A stretch of DNA of 42,932 nucleotides from an uncultured Sporosarcina sp. (lineage in GTDB: Bacteria > Bacillota > Bacilli > Bacillales_A > Planococcaceae), in the NCBI GenBank assembly GCA_948469885.1, contig CAOKMT010000016.1, positions 1-42,932 on the forward strand, in the 5' to 3' direction. The translations under genes and the position numbers were made by a program. This document shows positions 32,677-42,932 of this stretch, one piece after another (the stretch's first letter is position 1; each line of letters begins with the position of its first letter). Below the pieces are notes generated by a model, which worked only from the letters and a program-made list of their open reading frames with translations, did no database searches and was not told the DNA's origin.

Positions 32677-33252
32677 TTATTCTTTAAAGATGTTTTTCAA
32701 ATCAATTTGCAAATCGGAGAAAATGCCTACAGTTAGCAAATCATCTTTTCCATAAATTGCTGTTTGTTTAAAAGAGGCTTCTTCCAACGTATAGATTTCA
32801 ACAGACATATTGTAGGGGTCTACTATCCAGTATTCTTTCACGCCCGCTTTTTCATAATTCTGGAATTTTATCAGACGATCATTTCTTGCTGTGGAGGGGG
32901 AAAGAACTTCTATGACTAGATCCGGGGCACCGTGAATATTTTTATCTCCGATTTTAGTTTCATCGCAAACGACGAACAAATCCGGTTGTACCCAATCCTT
33001 TATACTTTCTTCCTTCGTTTCTTTATCTGCGAACAGACAGACATCCATTGGAGCGGAAAATGCCGTGCATGTCTTTCCGCGAAGAAACATTTTGAATTCA
33101 GCAGTCAGTTCATCCACCACATTTTGATGCTTCGGAGTAGGTGAAGGTGACATGCTAATGATTTCACCATTGATCACTTCGGCGCACACATCATGTTCCC
33201 ATGCAAGGTAATCGGCATAGGTATAGGATTTTTTATCTTCCGGCATTACCAC
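32677..33252 (-). CDS. Uma2 family (DUF820) PD-(D/E)XK-fold protein
   Basis: A 191-residue protein of the Uma2/DUF820 family, which has a restriction-endonuclease-like fold and is expanded in some bacteria. The family opening YTYADYLAWEHD, the VINGEIISMSPSPTPKHQNV stretch, WVQPDLFVVCDE (metal-binding aspartate), PDLVIEVLSPST and YEKAGVKEYWIVDP (lysine of the nuclease core) are all present, so the site looks complete. Substrate and role are unknown. The GTG at 33252 has GGGGTGA just upstream; ATG 33246 is an alternative. Confidence 0.85.
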   Translation of the reverse strand: MVMPEDKKSYTYADYLAWEHDVCAEVINGEIISMSPSPTPKHQNVVDELTAEFKMFLRGKTCTAFSAPMDVCLFADKETKEESIKDWVQPDLFVVCDETKIGDKNIHGAPDLVIEVLSPSTARNDRLIKFQNYEKAGVKEYWIVDPYNMSVEIYTLEEASFKQTAIYGKDDLLTVGIFSDLQIDLKNIFKE

Positions 33253-33324
33253 GCAATCACCCCAATCCAGTTGTTTTGATTAACCTGATTATAGCATAAC
33301 TTGATACTAATCAAGTCACGAAAA

Positions 33325-33351
33325 ACCCGTCACAACTTTAATGTGACGGGT
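33325..33351 (-). terminator. Terminator of the suf operon
   Basis: A perfect 10-bp stem (33325-33334 with 33342-33351, ACCCGTCACA) with a 7-base loop and TTTTT on the minus strand, 18 bases after sufB. Confidence 0.9.
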
Positions 33352-33369
33352 TCTTTACGCTTACTTATA

Positions 33370-34767
33370 TTATCCGATGGATCCTTCCATCTCGAACTTG
33401 ATTAATCTATTCATCTCTACCGCATATTCCATCGGCAGTTCTTTCGTGAATGGCTCGATGAAGCCCATGACGATCATTTCGATCGCTTCAAGCTCAGGAA
33501 CACCACGGCTCATTAAGTAGAAGAGCTGTTCTTCCGATACTTTCGAAACACTCGCTTCATGTTGAAGTGAGATGTTGTCGTTTAGGATCTCGTTGTATGG
33601 AATTGTATCCGAGATTGAAATATCATCCATCAACAATGCGTCACATTCGATATTCGCTTTTGCACCATGTGCGTTACGGCCGAAGTGAACCATGCCGCGG
33701 TACGTTCCGATTCCACCTTGTTGGGAAATCGATTTCGAAACGATTGTCGAAGACGTATTTGGTGCCAAGTGCATCATTTTCGCACCTGCATCTTGATGTT
33801 GCCCTTTTCCGGAAAGTGCGATGGATAATGTCATACCTCTTGCGCCTTCTCCGCGAAGAAGAACGGCTGGGTATTTCATCGTCAATTTCGAACCGATGTT
33901 ACCATCAATCCATTCCATCGTACCGTGCGCATCGACAACCGCACGTTTTGTTACAAGGTTGTAGACGTTATTCGCCCAGTTTTGGATCGTTGTATAACGG
34001 CAATACGCATTTTCTTTAACGATGATTTCAACGACTGCACTGTGAAGTGAGTTTGTCGTGAAGACAGGTGCTGTACATCCTTCAACGTAGTGCACGCTTG
34101 CACCTTCGTCAACGATGATGAGCGTCCGCTCAAACTGTCCCATATTTTCAGAGTTGATACGGAAATACGCTTGTAGCGGTGACTCCACTTTGATACCTGG
34201 TGGTACGTAAATGAATGATCCACCTGACCAAACTGCAGAGTTCAATGCGGCAAATTTGTTGTCAGAGTTCGGAATCACCGTGCCCCAGTACTTCTTGAAA
34301 ATTTCTTCGTCTTCTTGGAGAGCCGAGTCCGTATCTTTAAAGATGATCCCCAATTCCGTGAGATCTTCTTTCATGTTATGATAAACAACTTCAGATTCGT
34401 ACTGCGCTGAAACACCTGCCAAATACTTTTGTTCCGCCTCAGGAATCCCAAGTTTGTCGAATGTACGTTTAATTTCTTCAGGAACTTCATCCCATGAACG
34501 CTCTGTCGCTTCTGATGCTTTTACATAGTACGTAATTTCATCGAAGTTCAGTGAATTCAGGTCGCCGCCCCATTGTGGTGTCGGCATGCTATAAAACAGC
34601 TCTAAAGATTTCAAGCGGTAGTCCAACATCCATTGTGGTTCGTTTTTCATAGAAGAGATTTCTTCTACGATTTCACGCGTCAATCCACGTTCCGAACGGA
34701 AAACAGAAACATCTTCGTCATGGAAACCATACTTATAATCGCCAATCTCCGGCATTTTCTTAGCCAT
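33370..34767 (-). CDS. sufB: Fe-S cluster scaffold subunit SufB
   Basis: SufB forms the SufBC2D scaffold on which Fe-S clusters are assembled. The 465-residue length equals that of Bacillus subtilis SufB. The central beta-helix region holds VEGCTAP (a conserved cysteine near residue 256), and the C-terminal region has [14 protein letters not shown] and [20 protein letters not shown], the SufC-binding part. The ATG at 34767 follows GGAGG; the open frame back to 34845 covers the sufU-sufB gap. It is the last gene of the operon. Confidence 0.97.
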   Translation of the reverse strand: MAKKMPEIGDYKYGFHDEDVSVFRSERGLTREIVEEISSMKNEPQWMLDYRLKSLELFYSMPTPQWGGDLNSLNFDEITYYVKASEATERSWDEVPEEIKRTFDKLGIPEAEQKYLAGVSAQYESEVVYHNMKEDLTELGIIFKDTDSALQEDEEIFKKYWGTVIPNSDNKFAALNSAVWSGGSFIYVPPGIKVESPLQAYFRINSENMGQFERTLIIVDEGASVHYVEGCTAPVFTTNSLHSAVVEIIVKENAYCRYTTIQNWANNVYNLVTKRAVVDAHGTMEWIDGNIGSKLTMKYPAVLLRGEGARGMTLSIALSGKGQHQDAGAKMMHLAPNTSSTIVSKSISQQGGIGTYRGMVHFGRNAHGAKANIECDALLMDDISISDTIPYNEILNDNISLQHEASVSKVSEEQLFYLMSRGVPELEAIEMIVMGFIEPFTKELPMEYAVEMNRLIKFEMEGSIG

Positions 34768-34787
34768 TTTTATTCCTCCGTTCAATA

Positions 34788-37751
<2,964 letters not shown>

Positions 37752-37769
37752 TTTGTATCGTCCCCTTTC

Positions 37770-38549
37770 TTATGCTTCTTGCTCCGCAGTCTCTGGTTCA
37801 ATACCTAGCTCTTCATGGAGCCAATCGTATCCTTTTTCCTCGAGTTCTTTCGCGAGTTCCGCATTGCCGGATTTCACAACTTTTCCTTGGATCATGACGT
37901 GTACATGGTCAGGTGTGATGTAATCCAATAGGCGCTGGTAGTGCGTGATGATCAAGCAACCAAATGCTTCACCGCGCATGTCGTTGATGCCTTTCGAAAC
38001 GATTCTTAATGCATCGATATCGAGCCCTGAGTCGATCTCGTCGAGAACTGCGAATTTCGGCTTCAACATTTTCAGTTGTAAGATCTCGTTACGCTTCTTC
38101 TCTCCGCCTGAGAATCCTTCGTTCAAATAACGCGTTGCCATATCTTCATCCATTTCAAGTGTTTCCATATTCGCATCAAGTTCGCGGATAAAGCCCATCA
38201 ATGGAATTTCGTCACCTTCATCACGTTTAGCGTTAATGGCAGTTCTTAAAAAGTCTGCATTCGTCACGCCTGTAATTTCACTTGGGTATTGCATGGCAAG
38301 GAACAGGCCTGCACGCGCACGCTCGTCTACTTCCATCTCAAGGACGTCTTCCCCGTCAAGTGTGATTGTACCAGCAGTCACTTCATATCTTGGGTGTCCC
38401 ATAATTGCTTGCGCGAGTGTCGATTTTCCAGTTCCGTTCGGCCCCATGATCGCATGGATTTCGTTCGAATTGATCGTCAAATCGACGCCTTTCAATATTT
38501 CCTTGCCTTCAATCTCAACGTGAAGGCCTTTAATTTCTAAAGTTGACAT
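37770..38549 (-). CDS. sufC: Fe-S assembly ATPase SufC
   Basis: SufC is the ABC-type ATPase of the SufBC2D scaffold; its ATP-driven dimerisation opens the SufB-SufD interface. The 259-residue protein has Walker A GPNGTGKS (residues 36-43), signature FSGGEKKR near 146, Walker [13 protein letters not shown] near 170 and ITHY near 205. It is soluble and lacks a permease partner. First gene of the sufCDSUB operon, with TTGGAGG as ribosome binding site. Confidence 0.97.
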   Translation of the reverse strand: MSTLEIKGLHVEIEGKEILKGVDLTINSNEIHAIMGPNGTGKSTLAQAIMGHPRYEVTAGTITLDGEDVLEMEVDERARAGLFLAMQYPSEITGVTNADFLRTAINAKRDEGDEIPLMGFIRELDANMETLEMDEDMATRYLNEGFSGGEKKRNEILQLKMLKPKFAVLDEIDSGLDIDALRIVSKGINDMRGEAFGCLIITHYQRLLDYITPDHVHVMIQGKVVKSGNAELAKELEEKGYDWLHEELGIEPETAEQEA

Positions 38550-38625
38550 TCCAATACCTCCAATATAGTAAAGATGAACGGATACCCATTCTTCTTTTAT
38601 CCATTCTCATTTTAGTATCATTCTA

Positions 38626-38654
38626 ATCTTACCCGATAAACCATTGCCTTGCAA
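38626..38654 (-). promoter_or_regulatory. Probable sigma-A promoter of the suf operon
   Basis: On the minus strand TTGCAA (38654-38649) and TAAGAT (38631-38626) are 17 bases apart, about 75 bases before sufC. A small inverted repeat TGATTGAGAATCA overlaps the upstream side (38657-38669), with weak likeness to a metal-regulator site. Confidence 0.6.
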
Positions 38655-38753
38655 ATGATTGAGAATCACTTAGCTCATTCAGACTACCCTTAATTCAAGA
38701 CTTCTAATCACGACAAAACAACAGGTCGAACATCCTTCTCAATTAAAGAAAAA

Positions 38754-39941
38754 TCAATGAGAATCTTCACCGGACGCGGTTGACTTTTCTTTAGTAAACG
38801 TATCGACGATGACAGCAAGTGCCCCGTCCCCGGTTACATTTGTCGCCGTTCCAAAGCTATCTTGTGCCATGTAAAGCGCAATCATCAGTGTAACCATCGC
38901 CTCATCGAAATGCAGCATTGTCGCCAGCAAACCGAGTGCGGTCATGACGGCACCGCCCGGGACACCCGGTGCAGCGATCATCATAACACCAAGCATGAGG
39001 ATAAACGGCAGGAAAGCACTCATTGAAATCGTGTAACTGTTCAAAATCATCACGCCAATCGAGCATGTTACTATTGTAATGGTACTTCCCGACAGATGGA
39101 TTGTCGCAAATAACGGAACCGAAAAATCCGTCACCCGTGCGCTTGCCCCTGTTTTCCGTGCTTGTTGCACCGTAACAGGAATTGTCGCAGCTGAGGATTG
39201 TGTGCCGAGCGCGGTGAAATAGGCAGGCAACATTGTTTTTAATAACCTAAGCGGATTCTTTTTTGAGAAAGCACCTGCTGCAGAGTACTGAATAAACAAC
39301 ATGACGATATGTAAAATAAGGATTAAGACAAACACGACCGCGAATACAGACAACACTTTTGCAACTTGTCCACCATAAGTCATATTCAAAAACATTCCAA
39401 AAATATGAATGGGTAATAAAGGTATAATGATAAACTTAATAACCCGTTCAATAATTAAATTAAATTCATCGAAAAATGAAAGCATCGTCCGACTTCCGAT
39501 AGATGCCATCCCGATTCCGAACACAAATGCAAGAAGGAGCGCTGTCATAATATCGAACGGTGGCGGCATTTCCAATTCAAAAAAACCGCTTACAAGCGCG
39601 CCTGACGGATCTTCAAGTCCTCCCAATTGTTTGCCTTTAAGTAATTTCGGTAAAATAGAGGATGCTGTAAAAAAAGCAAGTAAACCTGCAAATACTGTTG
39701 ACGTGTAGGCAACGAGTGTTGCAATCCCAAGCATTTTCCCGGAACCTTTCCCGAGCTTCGCAATACCTGGTGCGATAAAAGCGATAATGATTAGCGGTAC
39801 GACAAATGTTAGGAAACTTCCAAACAAGCTGTTAAACGTCGCAAACGTTCCGACAAACCATTCAGGCACAACAGTCCCGAGGGCGACCGCAAGGACAATC
39901 GCAATGATGATTCTGCCTAAAAGACCTATTCTAAAATTCAT
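38754..39941 (-). CDS. Dicarboxylate/amino acid:cation symporter (DAACS family)
   Basis: A 395-residue membrane transporter of the glutamate/aspartate/serine/threonine:cation symporter family. It has about eight helices and re-entrant loops; the serine-rich hairpin is GTQSSAATIPVT near residue 250, followed by APGVPGGAV near 320 and the substrate/sodium helix FGTATNVTGDGA near 365. The VPLIIIAFIAPGIAKL opening resembles the SstT/YhcL side of the family. Substrate may be serine, threonine, cystine or a dicarboxylate. It starts after AAGGAG and stands alone. Confidence 0.87.
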   Translation of the reverse strand: MNFRIGLLGRIIIAIVLAVALGTVVPEWFVGTFATFNSLFGSFLTFVVPLIIIAFIAPGIAKLGKGSGKMLGIATLVAYTSTVFAGLLAFFTASSILPKLLKGKQLGGLEDPSGALVSGFFELEMPPPFDIMTALLLAFVFGIGMASIGSRTMLSFFDEFNLIIERVIKFIIIPLLPIHIFGMFLNMTYGGQVAKVLSVFAVVFVLILILHIVMLFIQYSAAGAFSKKNPLRLLKTMLPAYFTALGTQSSAATIPVTVQQARKTGASARVTDFSVPLFATIHLSGSTITIVTCSIGVMILNSYTISMSAFLPFILMLGVMMIAAPGVPGGAVMTALGLLATMLHFDEAMVTLMIALYMAQDSFGTATNVTGDGALAVIVDTFTKEKSTASGEDSH

Positions 39942-40060
39942 GGCGCACTCCTTAACTTCTTAAATTGACTATACCAAGATACCATAACTGTAACGATATT
40001 AACACTTGTTTGCCACTTCTTTTCAATCCCCTTAAAATGCTTAGGAATCCTTTTCCATAC

Positions 40061-40094
40061 AAAAAACGCCACCTTATTATGGTGACGTTTTTGT
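40061..40094 (-). terminator. Terminator of the metNIQ operon
   Basis: A stem AACGTCACC/GGTGGCGTT (40089-40081 with 40073-40065, one G-T pair) with TTTTTT on the minus strand, 13 bases after metQ. Confidence 0.88.
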
Positions 40095-40101
40095 TTGACA
40101 T

Positions 40102-40971
40102 TTATTGAACTGGCACGACTGAGCCGTTCCATTCTTCCATCATAAACGTTTGAATTTCTTCTGATGTGAGTACTTCAACTAACGCTTTAATCGCTTCGTT
40201 ATCCGTATCGCCTTTACGAACAGCGACGATATTCACGTATGGAGAATCCGTTTCCTCGATCGCAATTGAATCTTCAAGCGGATTTAATCCTGCGTCAATC
40301 GCAAAGTTCGAGTTGATGAGCAGTGCGTCTCCCTCATCATTGTTGTACAACTGTGGCATAAATGACGCTTCATAGTTGGCATCGAATTCGATATTTTTCG
40401 GGTTTTCGATAATATCTTTCACTTCTGCTTTCGTTTTGTCGACATCCGGGTCTAGCTTAATGAGTCCTGTCGACTCAAGCATCGCGAGAATTCTTCCGTG
40501 GTCTGCAACCGAATTACTAATAAGAATTGTTGCGCCTTCCGGTAGTTCGTCCAATGAGTCATACTTTTTTGAATAGACACCGATTGGCTCGATATGGATA
40601 CGGCCTGCAATTTCAAAATCATAGCCATGGTCCGCACTTTGCGTTTCAAAGTAGGGGATATGTTGGAAATAGTTTGCGTCAATTTCTTTTGCCTCTAGAT
40701 CTTGGTTCGGTAATACATACTCTTGGTACGTCTCAATTTCAAGATCGATTCCTTTTTCCTTAAGCAATGGTTGTGCTTGTTCCAATATGATCGCATGCGG
40801 TGTATTGGAAGCACCGACGACCAATTTAACGTTTTCAGTATCATCGTTCGTATCAGTTGTTCCATCTGTTGTACCGCCACTTGCATTCTTGTCTTTTCCG
40901 CCACCTGCTCCACATGCAGCGAGCGCGATGACGCCCAGTGCCAATAGCAATCCTAGTAAAATTTTCTTCAT
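40102..40971 (-). CDS. metQ: Methionine-binding lipoprotein MetQ
   Basis: MetQ captures methionine outside the cell for the MetNI importer. The 289-residue precursor has a lipoprotein signal: basic start, hydrophobic helix, and lipobox LAAC with the lipidated C20, followed by a glycine/aspartate/threonine-rich linker. The mature part contains VKLVVGASNTPHAIILEQ and ANYFQHIPYFE, typical of the NlpA/MetQ family. ATG 40971 follows AAGGAG; the longer open frame to 41061 runs into the metI gap. Last gene of the operon. Confidence 0.93.
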   Translation of the reverse strand: MKKILLGLLLALGVIALAACGAGGGKDKNASGGTTDGTTDTNDDTENVKLVVGASNTPHAIILEQAQPLLKEKGIDLEIETYQEYVLPNQDLEAKEIDANYFQHIPYFETQSADHGYDFEIAGRIHIEPIGVYSKKYDSLDELPEGATILISNSVADHGRILAMLESTGLIKLDPDVDKTKAEVKDIIENPKNIEFDANYEASFMPQLYNNDEGDALLINSNFAIDAGLNPLEDSIAIEETDSPYVNIVAVRKGDTDNEAIKALVEVLTSEEIQTFMMEEWNGSVVPVQ

Positions 40972-41067
40972 TATAAACAACTCTCCTTTTTGGTGTTTAA
41001 ATAACTGTACTTGGCATCCCAAGCATCCTAACGAGGCACGACCTTCACAAGTAAAACTCAATTTCTA

Positions 41068-41736
41068 TTATCTTTTATCAAGTTTTCTCACAATTATATC
41101 TCCAAAAATCTGGATGATGAAAACAATGATCAAAATGAGAATCGTAGCTATCAATGTTACGTCTTCTCGGCTTCGTTGGAAACCTTCTAAGTAAGCCAAT
41201 GTTCCTAAACCGCCCGCACCGATGATGCCTGCCATTGCCGTATAGCCAACAAGCGCGATCGATGTTACCGTAATTCCTGAGACAAGAGCTGGCATCGACT
41301 CGGGTAATAACACTTTAAAGACGATCGTCGATGTTTTCGCCCCCATGGAGCGAGCCGCTTCGATGACCCCTTTGTCAATTTCTTGCAAAGCAATTAACAC
41401 CATTCGCCCGTAAAATGGCGCTGCACCAATAATGAGCGCAGGCAATGCCGCCTCCGGTCCTCGAATCGTTCCGAGCAAAAATTTCGTAAACGGGATGAGC
41501 AAAATGATTAAGATAATAAACGGAATGGAACGGAATATATTGACGACCGCACTCGAAACAGTATGAAGAGCTTGATTGGCCCATAACTGGCCGGGACTCG
41601 AAAGAAATAGAAGAAGCCCTAAGGCAAGTCCGATAATGAAAGTCAATATCGTTGAAACAGCCGTCATATAGATTGTTTCCAAAGTCGCATCCCACATTTT
41701 CGGCCAATCCACGTTCGGGAATAATGTCTCAATCAC
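41068..41736 (-). CDS. metI: Methionine ABC transporter permease MetI (MetP)
   Basis: A 222-residue permease with five membrane helices. The EAA loop that contacts MetN is EIDKGVIEAARSMGAKTSTIVFKVLLPESMP near residue 130, and AGIIGAGGLGTLAY follows as in other MetI proteins. The GTG at 41736 is chosen because it sits nine bases after GAGGTGA and gives the family length and FPNVDW opening; TTG 41742 is an alternative. It overlaps metN by eight bases. Confidence 0.93.
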   Translation of the reverse strand: MIETLFPNVDWPKMWDATLETIYMTAVSTILTFIIGLALGLLLFLSSPGQLWANQALHTVSSAVVNIFRSIPFIILIILLIPFTKFLLGTIRGPEAALPALIIGAAPFYGRMVLIALQEIDKGVIEAARSMGAKTSTIVFKVLLPESMPALVSGITVTSIALVGYTAMAGIIGAGGLGTLAYLEGFQRSREDVTLIATILILIIVFIIQIFGDIIVRKLDKR

Positions 41737-42754
41737 TTTCAATCACCTCAGTTCGAACCCCTTCATCATGCAAAAATCGAATGGCCTGTTCCAAAACGGC
41801 AGGCTCTCCATTCAATTGCAAGATAAGCGTTCCATACGCGCCCCCTTGTGTATGAGAAATATTCCCTTGCACAATATTGACGTCAACTTCAAATTTCCGT
41901 ATCAAACTAGCCAATACCGGCTGTTCTGTTCTTTCACCAACAAAGACGAGCTTCACTAGCTTGCCTTCAGGAAATTCTTCTTTAATATGAGCAATCGCTT
42001 GTTTCGCTTCGACCGACTCCGTGATTTGAGACACGAACCGCTTCGTGATCGGCTCTTGCGGCGATTGGAATACATCTAACACATTGCCCATTTCTACCAC
42101 TTTTCCAGCTTCCATCACAGCAACACGGTGACATATTTTTCGGATGACGTTCATTTCATGCGTGATTAACACAATCGTCAAACCGAGCCGGCTATTGATA
42201 TCCGTCAGCAAGTCAAGAATGGCATCCGTCGTTTCAGGGTCAAGTGCAGATGTCGCTTCGTCGCAAAGTAACACTTCTGGATCATTCGCAAGCGCCCGTG
42301 CAATGCCGACACGTTGTTTTTGTCCACCTGACAGTTCCGATGGATAAGCATTTTCCCTACCACTTAAACCGACAAGTTCAATAAGCTCAGAGGCTTTTCG
42401 TTCACGTTCTTGTTTCGGCACACCCGCGATCTCCAGCGGAAAAGAAATATTGTCCTTTACCGTTCTCGACCAAAGAAGGTTGAAATGCTGGAAAATCATA
42501 CTCACTTTTTGTCTCGCCAACCGCAGTTCTTTTCCACTTATTGAAGAAATAACTGAACCGCCTATTTTCACTTCACCCGATGTCGGCATTTCCAGTCCAT
42601 TCAGCAAACGGATCAATGTGCTTTTACCGGCTCCGCTGTAACCGATGATGCCGAAAATCTCTCCTTCGGCAATTTCAAGCGAAACATTGTCGACTGCAGC
42701 AATTTTCATTTCATTCGTGCCGAAATGTTTATTCACATCTGTTAATCGAATCAT
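41729..42754 (-). CDS. metN: Methionine ABC transporter ATP-binding protein MetN
   Basis: A 341-residue ATPase that powers uptake of D- and L-methionine. Walker A is GYSGAGKS (residues 38-45), the signature LSGGQKQR is near 140, and Walker B LLCDEATSALD near 160. The C-terminal 75 residues form the NIL domain (LVKLVFVGERTEQPVLASL), which binds methionine and shuts the transporter when internal methionine is high. GAGGTGAGGG precedes the ATG. Bacillus metN is controlled by a SAM riboswitch; no SAM-I consensus was seen in the 178 bases upstream. Confidence 0.95.
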   Translation of the reverse strand: MIRLTDVNKHFGTNEMKIAAVDNVSLEIAEGEIFGIIGYSGAGKSTLIRLLNGLEMPTSGEVKIGGSVISSISGKELRLARQKVSMIFQHFNLLWSRTVKDNISFPLEIAGVPKQERERKASELIELVGLSGRENAYPSELSGGQKQRVGIARALANDPEVLLCDEATSALDPETTDAILDLLTDINSRLGLTIVLITHEMNVIRKICHRVAVMEAGKVVEMGNVLDVFQSPQEPITKRFVSQITESVEAKQAIAHIKEEFPEGKLVKLVFVGERTEQPVLASLIRKFEVDVNIVQGNISHTQGGAYGTLILQLNGEPAVLEQAIRFLHDEGVRTEVIESD

Positions 42755-42779
42755 CGTCTTTCCCTCACCTCTAAAAAAT

Positions 42780-42932
42780 CAATCCAGCCTTGGCGTGATT
42801 GCGTCCAGATTTCGAATCGAGCTTAGGGCCCACACGCAGTGGGTCTTGCAACCGTTGCGAATCGAACAGCGAAGGGTTCGATTTGCCGTATTTCTGCGCC
42901 CTTTGCAGAAATTAAGGCACTTTTCTAGGACG
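42780..42932 (-). other. Hairpin-rich leader upstream of metN
   Basis: Four consecutive inverted repeats were found: 42828-42833 with 42839-42844, 42848-42852 with 42854-42858, 42860-42867 with 42876-42883, and 42890-42897 with 42905-42912 (the last two perfect 8-bp stems). A weak CAATC/GATTG stem (42797-42801 with 42780-42784) is followed by TTTTTT on the minus strand, just before the metN ribosome binding site. It could be a structured leader, an upstream terminator region or repeats. It is cut by the window end. Confidence 0.4.

Noticed and set aside
32446-32736. 96-codon plus-strand frame upstream of the Uma2 gene
   Set aside because: It runs into the end of the Uma2 gene on the opposite strand, crosses hairpin sequence and has no ribosome binding site.
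38657-38669. Fur box upstream of the suf operon
   Set aside because: TGATTGAGAATCA is a 5-3-5 palindrome only and departs from the 7-1-7 Fur consensus at several positions.

Overview
The window looks like chromosome of a spore-forming, low-to-medium GC Bacillota of the Bacillales, most like Planococcaceae/Caryophanaceae such as Sporosarcina (genus is inference). Gene order follows the yui-yum-yut-yuz-yun-suf-met block of Bacillus subtilis. A yunB sporulation gene, the SufCDSUB order and strong AGGAGG-type ribosome binding sites fit this. Most genes are on the minus strand.

Layout. 1-10.9 kb is a conserved housekeeping block: yuiD, yuiB, the NDH-2-like yumB and yutJ, three small Fe-S/thiol proteins (yutM, yutI, yuzD), yuzB, yutF-yutE, yutD, lipA, and a sodium-coupled transporter with a 34-residue small subunit. 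11.2-19.5 kb holds an NhaC antiporter, yunB-yunD-yunE-yunF, a YitT membrane protein and a macrolide-type glycosyltransferase. 19.9-23.5 kb holds a 53-residue membrane protein, a CPBP protease and a GntR-ABC transporter operon. 23.5-30.1 kb is an accessory island of LXG-type polymorphic toxin and immunity modules, most of them broken. 30.3-33.3 kb holds an ECF sigma factor, a membrane partner with a signal-peptidase-like outer domain, a small hypothetical gene and a Uma2-family nuclease. 33.4-38.5 kb is the complete sufCDSUB operon. 38.7-42.8 kb holds a dicarboxylate/amino acid symporter and the metNIQ methionine importer.

How the genes fit together. Fe-S assembly is the strongest theme: SufC/D/B scaffold, SufS/SufU sulfur supply, the A-type carrier YutM, the NifU-like YutI, and lipoyl synthase, which uses two 4Fe-4S clusters. 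The shared yutI/yuzD promoter region contains an 18-bp perfect palindrome close to the PerR box.

The toxin island is the most unusual part. One LXG gene carries a C-terminal Ntox15-type domain and is followed by a GAD-like/DUF1851 immunity gene. Downstream are two headless copies of the same pre-toxin block, each joined to a different toxin tip, then immunity genes, with related terminators recurring between modules. Almost every toxin reading frame is disrupted (deletion junction, one-base insertion, TAT-to-TAA change, truncation), and two immunity genes are broken, while several other immunity-like genes are intact. A further 26-codon scrap of the same toxin lies about 10 kb away. This resembles a store of silent, recombinable toxin tips.

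Functional names come from reading motifs and gene order by eye; no database search was run.
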